Source of the DNA: VMCP01 sp964645755
GTDB taxonomy: Bacteria; Bacteroidota; Bacteroidia; NS11-12g; UBA955
Length of the DNA: 12,696 nucleotides
NCBI GenBank assembly: GCA_964645755.1
Contig: CAZYBT010000076.1
Location: 1 to 12,696, forward strand
Direction: 5' to 3'
Part shown: piece after piece, positions 7,264-12,696 of the stretch
Numbering within the stretch: the stretch's first letter is position 1
How the letters are laid out: the number at the start of each line of letters is the position of its first letter
Translations under genes and position numbers: made by a program
The notes under the pieces: model-generated
What the model was told of the DNA's origin: nothing
Databases searched by the model: none
The model's input: the letters and a program-made list of their open reading frames with translations, nothing else

Positions 7264-7285
7264 AAAAAAAAGCCCCGAGGGGCTT
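7264..7285 (-). terminator. Rho-independent terminator of trxA
   Basis: On the minus strand AAGCCCC and GGGGCTT pair as a 7-bp GC-rich stem around TC, followed by a run of T residues (8 A residues at 7264-7271 on the plus strand, partly in the stem). It starts 3 nt after the trxA stop codon, a canonical intrinsic terminator. Confidence 0.92.
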
Positions 7286-7288
7286 AAA

Positions 7289-7606
7289 TTATAATTGATT
7301 GTCAATTTTTTGAGCGATGTTGTTTTTCGGAACTACACCAACAATTCTGTCAACAATTTCACCGCCTTTAAACACCAACAAAGTTGGGATGCTTCTGATA
7401 CCATAAGTTCCGGCAACATCTGGATTTTCGTCAACGTTTAATTTACCAATAACCGCTTTTCCATCGTATTCTGTTGCCAATTCTTCGATCAATGGACCAA
7501 TCATTCTGCAAGGACCACACCATTCTGCCCAAAAATCTACCAAAACTGGTTTATCTGAATTCAAAACTTCCTCTTGGAAGTTGCTTGTTGTGAAATTTTT
7601 TGCCAT
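7289..7606 (-). CDS. trxA: Thioredoxin
   Basis: A 105-residue single-domain thioredoxin, the normal length for the family. The redox site is Trp29-Cys30-Gly31-Pro32-Cys33, within DFWAEWCGPCRM, and the cis-proline is Pro74 in RSIPTLLVF. The buried Asp24 is present. There is no signal peptide, so it works in the cytoplasm as a general protein-disulfide reductant, recharged by thioredoxin reductase, which is not in this window. It is a single-gene transcription unit: a strong promoter match lies just upstream (7622-7654) and an intrinsic terminator begins right after the stop. The start is fixed by the family N-terminus and a lack of in-frame alternatives nearby. Confidence 0.97.
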   Translation of the reverse strand: MAKNFTTSNFQEEVLNSDKPVLVDFWAEWCGPCRMIGPLIEELATEYDGKAVIGKLNVDENPDVAGTYGIRSIPTLLVFKGGEIVDRIVGVVPKNNIAQKIDNQL

Positions 7607-7621
7607 AATAATATCTTTTTA

Positions 7622-7654
7622 CAAAGTTACAATAAATATACGTTCGAGTGCAAA
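7622..7654 (-). promoter_or_regulatory. Bacteroidota-type promoter of trxA
   Basis: On the minus strand TTTG (7654 to 7651) and TAACTTTG (7629 to 7622) match the -33 and -7 elements of the Bacteroidota primary sigma factor, with a 21-bp spacer. The ATG begins 15 nt after the -7 box. This is the best promoter match in the window and makes trxA independent of the gene before it. Confidence 0.65.
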
Positions 7655-7683
7655 CGCAGAATTTGAATTTCGATAAAAATGTA

Positions 7684-8484
7684 TTACTCAACGCTGTTGT
7701 TACGTTTCAATTGCCTTTCTTCCACACCGAAGCCGAATAAGGCATAATCAAAAATGGTGGGGTCGGAGGGATGGAGGGTTCGCAGTTGTTCAGTGAGCTG
7801 CTCACAGGTTACCCAATTTCCCTTCTCCGATTCAATTAAACCCAAATTGAGCGCCACCCGATGAACATGAACATCCAAAGGAATTATCAATTGCGATGGT
7901 TCTATATGCTTCCAAATGCCAAAATCTACACCATCGTTTTCTCTGACCATCCAACGTAAAAACATGTTGAGACGTTTGCAAGCGCTGTTCTTTTTAGGCG
8001 TTGAAACGTGTTTTTTTGTTCTCACGTTTGAATGTCCCTCAAAAAAATAATCATGAAAATGAATGAGCCCATTTTTTGTAGCTTCCAAATCTGCTGTTTT
8101 AGTTGGAAAAAATGCAGTTTCAAGGCTGTCGTGACCTTGATAATGCCGCTTCAAAAACCTGATGAAAAAGATCAAATCCTCAGAGTTGAAAGTTCTGTGA
8201 ACAAATTTGGGAACTTGCTTGAGTTCAGACTCTGTGACATTTGAAATAAATTCATAAGGCGAATTTTCGAAGATTTCCATCAATTTATTGGTGCTTGAAA
8301 TGATGGTTTTTCTTTGTCCCCAAGCCAATGTTGCCGCGAAAAATGCAGAAATTTCAATGTCTTTTTTTTGCAAAAAACGATGTGGAATTGAAATTGGATC
8401 CGAATCGATGAAGGTGCTTCGGTTGTAATTCCGAACATTGTCCCAAAGTAAATCAGATATTTCTTGTGAAATTTTTGGTAACAT
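7684..8484 (-). CDS. TIGR02757 family protein, possibly related to HhH-GPD DNA glycosylases
   Basis: A 266-residue protein matching the Bacteroidota/spirochaete family TIGR02757, of unknown function. Landmarks are FFAATLAWGQRKTI (48-61), SACKRLNMFLRWMVR (167-181) with VDFGIWK after it, PLDVHVHRVALNLGL (202-216) and IFDYALFGFG (244-253). The PLDVHVHRV stretch resembles the PVDTHV-type segment that carries the catalytic Asp in HhH-GPD DNA glycosylases, so Asp204 and Lys170 are candidate active-site residues; this is inference. The frame is open to an ATG at 8526, but that codon lies inside the terminator hairpin of the upstream operon, so I choose the ATG at 8484 (MLPKISQEI). No promoter is evident in the 15 nt between hairpin tail and start. 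The trxA gene follows after 77 nt with its own promoter. Confidence 0.88.
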   Translation of the reverse strand: MLPKISQEISDLLWDNVRNYNRSTFIDSDPISIPHRFLQKKDIEISAFFAATLAWGQRKTIISSTNKLMEIFENSPYEFISNVTESELKQVPKFVHRTFNSEDLIFFIRFLKRHYQGHDSLETAFFPTKTADLEATKNGLIHFHDYFFEGHSNVRTKKHVSTPKKNSACKRLNMFLRWMVRENDGVDFGIWKHIEPSQLIIPLDVHVHRVALNLGLIESEKGNWVTCEQLTEQLRTLHPSDPTIFDYALFGFGVEERQLKRNNSVE

Positions 8485-8499
8485 GGAAATGGTTTCAAT

Positions 8500-8536
8500 A
8501 AAAAAGGGCAATTGACATCCGTTCAATTGCCCTTTT
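8500..8536 (-). terminator. Strong rho-independent terminator of the four-gene operon
   Basis: AAAAGGGCAATTGA (8502-8515) and TCAATTGCCCTTTT (8523-8536) form a perfect 14-bp stem with a 7-nt loop. On the minus strand the stem is followed by a T-run that extends to 8500. It begins 15 nt after the stop codon of the cystathionine gamma-synthase-like gene. The TIGR02757 start codon lies 15 nt beyond the T-run, so termination efficiency may set the expression of that gene. Confidence 0.93.
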
Positions 8537-8551
8537 GGGGTTCATTTATAG

Positions 8552-9706
8552 TTAAACAGCCGCTAAAGCTGCGTCTAAATCGGCAATGATGTCGTCGATG
8601 TGTTCAATTCCTACGCTCAATCGGATCAAGCTGTCTTTCAATCCATTGGCTTCTCTCTCTGCCTTTGGAATGCTAGCATGTGTCATGGTGGCAGGATGTC
8701 CCACCAAACTTTCTACACCACCCAAACTTTCTGCCAAAGAAAATACCTTGGTCGATTTTAGGAAGGTCAATGCGCTTTCAATGGCGTCGGATTTCAAGGT
8801 GAAGGAAATCATCCCTCCAAAATCTCTCATTTGTTTTTTAGCAACCTCGTGATTTTTGTGAGACGCAAATCCTGGCCAGTAAACTTCGCCCACTTTGGGA
8901 TGATTGTTTAAATATTCTGCTACAATTTTACCGTTTTCACAATGGCGTTGCATGCGAATGTGTAACGTTTTGATACCCCTAAGCACCAAGAAACAGTCTT
9001 GAGGACCAGGAGTGGCACCGCAGGAATTTTGAATGAAAGCCAATCTATCGCGCAAATCATTGTTGTTTACGCATAAAACGCCCATCACAACATCGCTGTG
9101 TCCATTGATGTATTTTGTTGCCGAGTGCATTACGATATCTGCACCAAAATTTGCAGGGTTTTGAAGATATGGCGAAGAAAATGTGTTGTCTACAACTACA
9201 ATTGCACCAACTTCATGTCCGAGTTTACACATCGCTTCAATATCAATAATGCGCAATAGAGGATTTGTAGGAGTTTCAACCCATACCATTTTTGTTTTAG
9301 GTGTAATGGCCGCTTTTACCGCGTCAATATCCGACATATCAACGAACTTGAAAACAATGCCGTAATTGGCAAAAATTTTGGTAAAAATTCTGTATGATCC
9401 ACCATATAAATCATTGGTAGACACTACTTCGTCGCCAGGCATCAACAATTTGATACACGCATCTACAGCGCCCATCCCCGTACTAAAGCACAAACCATGA
9501 TTCATTCCCTCAAGAGCTGCCAAATTATTTTGGAGCGCGTCTCTGGTAGGATTTTGAGTTCTCGCGTATTCGTATCCTTTGTGGTCTCCAGGAGCTGCTT
9601 GAACATAGGTACTTGTTTGGAAAATAGGGGTCATAATAGCTCCCGTAGTTGGATCAGGTTCAATTCCTGCGTGTAAAACGTTTGTTTCAATATTTTTGTA
9701 TCGCAT
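8552..9706 (-). CDS. Cystathionine gamma-synthase/gamma-lyase family PLP enzyme (transsulfuration)
   Basis: A 384-residue member of the Cys/Met-metabolism PLP family. Visible features: YEYARTQNPTR (45-55) with the phosphate-contacting Tyr and Arg, FSTGMGA (74-80), the cofactor Asp173 in VVDNTF, Lys198 in HSATKYINGHSD as the Schiff-base lysine, and SLGGVESLVGHPATMTHASIP near residue 330. The Glu in SLGGVES fits cystathionine gamma-synthase and gamma-lyase. The former joins cysteine with an activated homoserine on the way to methionine; the latter splits cystathionine to cysteine. Sequence alone does not separate the two, so I leave the symbol (metB or mccB) open. The enzyme is cytoplasmic. The start codon follows the purN stop by 1 nt, making it the last gene of the operon before a strong terminator. 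Confidence 0.93.
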   Translation of the reverse strand: MRYKNIETNVLHAGIEPDPTTGAIMTPIFQTSTYVQAAPGDHKGYEYARTQNPTRDALQNNLAALEGMNHGLCFSTGMGAVDACIKLLMPGDEVVSTNDLYGGSYRIFTKIFANYGIVFKFVDMSDIDAVKAAITPKTKMVWVETPTNPLLRIIDIEAMCKLGHEVGAIVVVDNTFSSPYLQNPANFGADIVMHSATKYINGHSDVVMGVLCVNNNDLRDRLAFIQNSCGATPGPQDCFLVLRGIKTLHIRMQRHCENGKIVAEYLNNHPKVGEVYWPGFASHKNHEVAKKQMRDFGGMISFTLKSDAIESALTFLKSTKVFSLAESLGGVESLVGHPATMTHASIPKAEREANGLKDSLIRLSVGIEHIDDIIADLDAALAAV

Positions 9707-9707
9707 G

Positions 9708-10268
9708 TTATTCAGCGTTTAATAGATTTTCGATGATTGTTGGAAAATGTTCAAACTCAAGTAAATGAATTTTATGAGCCAAAGTCTCGGCATTATCAGC
9801 ATCATTCAATTCACATTCAGCTTGAAAAATATAGGTACCTTCGTCGTAATGTTCATTCACAAAATGTATGGTGATGCCAGATTTGGGCTCATTCGCGGCA
9901 ATAACGGCATCGTGCACGTAGTGACCATACATGCCTTTACCCCCAAATTTTGGTAAGAGAGAAGGGTGTATGTTGATGATTTTATTGGGAAATTGTTGCA
10001 CTAAGGATTCTGGTACTTTCCAAAGAAATCCAGCTAGAACAATTAAGTCAGGACCATATGAAATCAGTTTGTTTAAAACGGAATCGGAGTTCCAATCTGA
10101 TTTATCAAATAAAACCAACGGAATATTAAGTCTTTGTGCCCTTTCAATCACACCAGCTTTAGCATTGTTGCAAAAAATAGCTTGGATGTCTAACTTATTA
10201 TTTAACTTATGGAAAATATTCTCAGCATTACTACCGCTGCCCGAGGCAAAAATGATGATTTTTTTCAT
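9708..10268 (-). CDS. purN: Phosphoribosylglycinamide formyltransferase (GAR transformylase)
   Basis: A 186-residue PurN. It transfers the formyl group of 10-formyltetrahydrofolate to glycinamide ribonucleotide, the third step of purine synthesis, in the cytoplasm. The GSGSN turn (10-14) binds the nucleotide phosphate. The catalytic triad is complete: Asn99 and His101 in INIHPSLLPKF and Asp142 in NEHYDEGTY. The glycine-containing segment after KF, GGKGMYG, and GITIHFV (131-137) are family features. The ATG overlaps the stop of the lipoprotein gene upstream in the sequence ATGA (10265-10268), which implies translational coupling. The transsulfuration enzyme follows after 1 nt. A methionyl-tRNA formyltransferase would be about 310 residues, so it is excluded by size. 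Confidence 0.95.
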   Translation of the reverse strand: MKKIIIFASGSGSNAENIFHKLNNKLDIQAIFCNNAKAGVIERAQRLNIPLVLFDKSDWNSDSVLNKLISYGPDLIVLAGFLWKVPESLVQQFPNKIINIHPSLLPKFGGKGMYGHYVHDAVIAANEPKSGITIHFVNEHYDEGTYIFQAECELNDADNAETLAHKIHLLEFEHFPTIIENLLNAE

Positions 10269-11404
10269 GGCTCAAATTTGAAGGATTGGGCTACTAAATC
10301 GAGATGCGATTTGATAGCATTGTAACGGTCTGATCCTCCGGCAAACCAATCAACTGCAACTTGTTTTTGTCCGTTATTGAAAATATACCTTCCAAATGGT
10401 CCTCTTCTAAATGTACCCATTTCCGTGTACCACCCAAACATCACTTGATACGGGGTCTTACCTGAAATTCCTGGTTTTCCCATAAATGGATGGTATGAAC
10501 CACTTTCACTGACCGCTATTTTTGTACCCTCGTCGTTGTGTAAGTATTTGGAAGTAAATGTGTTCCGATTTTCAATTAGCGCTTGGATATTTGTTGTTTC
10601 AATTGGAGTTTGATTGATGTTAATCATTATGGCCTCATATCCACCTTCACTCTTGATTTTAGTGAGCCAAACAAACGTTGAATCTGCTTGCACAATTCTG
10701 AAAGAGCTAGGCACAAATAAAGAAAAGCCATAATTTTTTTTGAGCAATTTCATCATGCTATCGGTGTACTTATATTCAAGATCGTTAGGCTCACAATAGC
10801 CCAAACTCCCTTTTAAATTGAGTTTCTCGTGGCAATTTTGAACTAAATATTGAATACTTTCAGAGATTTTTTTGATTTTGAGGGACGTGAGATTGTTCTT
10901 TTGATTGAAATTTTCGAGAGTATTTAGAGCATCGTTAGAAAGCTCGATATCAACTACCCGTTGTCCTTTTCCCCATACATTTTCATAAACTTGGTACGTT
11001 CCAAAAACTTCATTCTGGTACTTTAAATCACCTGTTTCAATTGGGTCTTGATCTAAATCATCAGATAGGACAGAGTTGCTGTTAACGAGCAAGACCATAC
11101 GGTTGTTTTGTGCCAGAGTTTCTTCATCATTACTGAGCATGATGTAATTGAATTTGGTCTCAAAACCCCATCTTCCATTTTGGTGTGGAAGGTGTTTTTG
11201 AAGATTCAAAGTATCGAAACTATTGTTGAAGATTTCAGTTAAACCATTGATTATGTTTTGATTGGCAATTACAGAAATATCTGAAGTGTTTGCCTCAATT
11301 CGATTTGATTTGTCTTTTTTTTGATTGCCACAGGAAGCAATTAAAAAAAGAAAAGCAAGAAATAAAAACCGATTGAATTGTTTGAATAGATTCACGAAAT
11401 ACAT
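10265..11404 (-). CDS. DUF4837-like lipoprotein
   Basis: A 379-residue predicted lipoprotein. A hydrophobic signal (about 11-23) ends in the lipobox Leu-Ile-Ala-Ser-Cys25, followed by a polar, Lys-rich stretch, so it should be exported and lipid-anchored. The segments PSSFRIVQADSTFVWLTK, GWYTEMGTFRRGPFGRYIF and the closing LDLVAQSF recall the Bacteroidota family DUF4837, whose function is not known to me. That gene is commonly found beside a lytic transglycosylase gene, which is the arrangement here (14-nt gap). Its stop overlaps the purN start by 4 nt. Neighbourhood suggests an envelope role near peptidoglycan, but this is inference. The family assignment rests on remembered motifs and context, so it is moderate. 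Confidence 0.75.
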   Translation of the reverse strand: MYFVNLFKQFNRFLFLAFLFLIASCGNQKKDKSNRIEANTSDISVIANQNIINGLTEIFNNSFDTLNLQKHLPHQNGRWGFETKFNYIMLSNDEETLAQNNRMVLLVNSNSVLSDDLDQDPIETGDLKYQNEVFGTYQVYENVWGKGQRVVDIELSNDALNTLENFNQKNNLTSLKIKKISESIQYLVQNCHEKLNLKGSLGYCEPNDLEYKYTDSMMKLLKKNYGFSLFVPSSFRIVQADSTFVWLTKIKSEGGYEAIMININQTPIETTNIQALIENRNTFTSKYLHNDEGTKIAVSESGSYHPFMGKPGISGKTPYQVMFGWYTEMGTFRRGPFGRYIFNNGQKQVAVDWFAGGSDRYNAIKSHLDLVAQSFKFEP

Positions 11405-11418
11405 GATAATCAGGTTGT

Positions 11419-12588
11419 TTATCTGTAATTGCGTTTATGACGGTGTCTTTTTGCCTTTCTCACAACGTGTTTGGTTTTATGGTTGTCAGAAGATTTTATT
11501 TTATTTCCTTTTCTCTTTAATTTTCGGTGAGAATAAGGGGTTATATGATCGTATTTAGATTGATCGTAAACCGGATAATCAACAGCAGCATATTCTGTAG
11601 CGCTATCCATGTTGTCGATGAATTGCATGCTTGTTTGATAAGGCAATAATACGGTATTGTTGGTTGCAACACCAGTGTTTTGGGTGAGAAGATCTCTGTT
11701 GCAATGAATAATTTCGTCTTGGTTGTGACCTAAAAATTGGCATACTTTTCCGAGATTCAGGGTTGTATCTATTTTTGTAGGTATGAGAATAGAGCTGTAA
11801 GTATTGTGGGTTTCGTTGTATGCGTGTTCGGTAAAATTTAAAACATAAGCCATTGCAATGAATTTTGGCACATAAGCTTGGGTTTCTCTTGGTAGGTATG
11901 GGAGAATTTGCCAAAACGATTTTTTACCTCCGCCAGCGCGTCGAATTGCTTTGTTTACATTTCCTGGTCCACAATTGTATGATGCAATACTCATCAACCA
12001 ATCGTCGAATAAGAAATAAGAATTTTTAAAGTATTCTGCAGCTTTTTGTGTGCTCGTAAGAATACTTTTTCTCTCATCGAGGTTGTAGGTAATTTTCATG
12101 CCCATAGATTTTCCGGTGTAAGGCATAAATTGCCAAAGTCCGGTTGCACCGCACCATGAAACCGCATTGGGATTTAAATTAGATTCGATGACAGAAACAT
12201 ATTTTAGTTCAACAGGTAGAGAATTTCTGTCCATGATTTCCTCAAATATTGGGAAGTAGAGGTTCATTCTCTCGTGAATCATGTTAAAATAGTTTTGACC
12301 ATATCCGAGAAGTGTTCTGATTTGCCTTTCAACCATGTAATGATAATCCATTGGGATTGTCGTTCCCATCATTTTAACATCGGCTTCAAAACGGGCGCGA
12401 CTAAAATAAGAGACAGGTGATTTGGCAACTGGAGTATGACTAGGAACAGAACTCAAAAGTTCTTGTGTCATACTGTCGATTCGATTGATATCGTTAAAGT
12501 CGTTTAACGGATGAATGGGAGCTTGGGCGCTTAAAAGCCCAGCAATGATAGTCGTAGCACAAAAAATAAATGTTTTTTTCAAATTCAT
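11419..12588 (-). CDS. Lytic transglycosylase (SLT/MltD-like) without LysM domains, with cationic tail
   Basis: A 389-residue exported peptidoglycan lytic transglycosylase. Residues 1-21 are a Sec signal peptide (MNLKKTF, hydrophobic core, Ala-Gln-Ala). The catalytic domain covers about 100-255: the catalytic Glu135 in SVIESNLNPNAVS, GATGLWQFMP (147-156), the ASYNCGPGNV motif (202-211) and YLPRETQAYVPKFIAMAYV (231-249). Such enzymes cut the MurNAc-GlcNAc bond in the periplasm, leaving 1,6-anhydro ends. MltD-like relatives normally end in LysM cell-wall-binding repeats; here the last 36 residues instead hold 17 Lys/Arg and 5 His with one acidic residue, a possible electrostatic wall-binding tail. 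It is the first gene of the operon, with a candidate promoter at 12614-12643. No accessory hydrolase domain is seen. Confidence 0.92.
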   Translation of the reverse strand: MNLKKTFIFCATTIIAGLLSAQAPIHPLNDFNDINRIDSMTQELLSSVPSHTPVAKSPVSYFSRARFEADVKMMGTTIPMDYHYMVERQIRTLLGYGQNYFNMIHERMNLYFPIFEEIMDRNSLPVELKYVSVIESNLNPNAVSWCGATGLWQFMPYTGKSMGMKITYNLDERKSILTSTQKAAEYFKNSYFLFDDWLMSIASYNCGPGNVNKAIRRAGGGKKSFWQILPYLPRETQAYVPKFIAMAYVLNFTEHAYNETHNTYSSILIPTKIDTTLNLGKVCQFLGHNQDEIIHCNRDLLTQNTGVATNNTVLLPYQTSMQFIDNMDSATEYAAVDYPVYDQSKYDHITPYSHRKLKRKGNKIKSSDNHKTKHVVRKAKRHRHKRNYR

Positions 12589-12606
12589 TACTCAGATTCC
12601 TTACAA

Positions 12607-12620
12607 AACTTGCACAAGTT
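12607..12620. promoter_or_regulatory. Palindrome over the transglycosylase operon promoter
   Basis: AACTTG and CAAGTT are perfect 6-bp arms around CA. The repeat overlaps the proposed -7 box and start-site region of the minus-strand operon, where a repressor dimer could bind. Short palindromes arise by chance, so this is tentative. Confidence 0.3.
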
Positions 12621-12643
12621 ACGCATAATTTTTGAAAACTCAA
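12614..12643 (-). promoter_or_regulatory. Candidate promoter of the four-gene operon
   Basis: On the minus strand TTG (12643 to 12641) and TAACTTGT (12621 to 12614) are separated by 19 bp. The latter differs from TAnnTTTG at its last two positions. The ATG at 12588 lies 25 nt after the box, a normal leader length. Confidence 0.4.
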
Positions 12644-12677
12644 TAAAAACGCCAATCTTAGTCTGTTTTATTTGTGT

Positions 12678-12685
12678 TATATTTG
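12678..12685 (+). promoter_or_regulatory. Plus-strand -7 box near the window end, probably for a divergent gene
   Basis: TATATTTG is an exact TAnnTTTG match on the plus strand, 90 bp before the start of the minus-strand operon. No clear -33 TTG is seen. The sequence stops 11 nt later without a start codon, so any gene it serves lies outside the window. Confidence 0.35.
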
Positions 12686-12696
12686 TGGAAAACTCA

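Noticed and set aside
8485..8526. ATG at 8526 as the start of the TIGR02757 protein
   Set aside because: The codon is inside the terminator hairpin of the upstream operon, and the extra 14 residues are not part of the family; the ATG at 8484 fits.
9931..10281. 116-codon open frame on the plus strand
   Set aside because: Antisense to purN, whose catalytic residues are complete; composition is not protein-like.
11603..11914. 103-codon minus-strand frame overlapping the transglycosylase gene
   Set aside because: It is the shifted frame of a gene with an intact domain; the sequence is low-quality and does not encode a displaced LysM domain.
1..12696. Defence island, prophage, transposon or CRISPR array
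   Set aside because: Every large frame is accounted for by a metabolic, envelope or general family; no integrase, transposase, terminal repeats or regularly spaced repeats were seen.

Overview
The window is AT-rich, gene-dense bacterial DNA that looks like Bacteroidota, most likely a Flavobacteriia-type organism. Four things point there: a type IX secretion (T9SS) type-B C-terminal sorting domain on a large secreted protein, promoter boxes of the TAnnTTTG type, Bacteroidota-restricted families (DUF4837-like lipoprotein, TIGR02757 protein), and the absence of strong Shine-Dalgarno sequences. It reads as ordinary chromosome, mostly housekeeping genes. I see no rRNA, tRNA, CRISPR array, insertion sequence, integrase or phage gene.

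Layout. (1) Positions 1-1654, plus strand: the last codons of an upstream gene, a PyrR-like phosphoribosyltransferase, and a DegT/DnrJ-type PLP sugar aminotransferase 13 nt downstream of it. (2) 1711-4206, plus strand: an 831-residue secreted multidomain protein with signal peptide, N-terminal adhesin-like region, PKD-like domain, five degenerate repeats of about 62 residues and a T9SS sorting domain; it has its own -7 box. (3) 4224-4631, minus strand: a GxxExxY-family protein that lacks the motif Glu and the nuclease-fold Lys. (4) 4632-4885: an AT-rich divergent intergenic region with two abutting perfect palindromes in front of (5) pyrC (dihydroorotase, 4886-6232, plus). (6) pyrC meets, tail to tail with a 4-bp overlap, a DUF58 protein (6229-7134, minus). 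(7) Thioredoxin (7289-7606, minus) has a strong terminator and a well-formed Bacteroidota promoter. (8) The TIGR02757 protein (7684-8484, minus) begins only 15 nt after the terminator of the next operon. (9) 8552-12588, minus strand: a four-gene operon transcribed from the right: lytic transglycosylase, DUF4837-like lipoprotein, purN, and a cystathionine gamma-synthase/lyase-type enzyme, with junctions of 14 nt, a 4-bp overlap and 1 nt. It ends at a 14-bp-stem terminator. (10) The last ~20 bases carry a plus-strand -7 box, probably for a divergent gene outside the window.

The genes serve nucleotide synthesis (pyrC, purN), sulfur amino-acid metabolism (transsulfuration enzyme), envelope work (transglycosylase, lipoprotein, sugar aminotransferase, T9SS cargo) and redox balance (trxA). 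I do not see a new multi-gene system. The best leads are the palindrome pair upstream of pyrC, the terminator abutting the TIGR02757 start codon, the residue losses in the GxxExxY protein and in dihydroorotase, and the cationic tail that takes the place of LysM domains in the transglycosylase.
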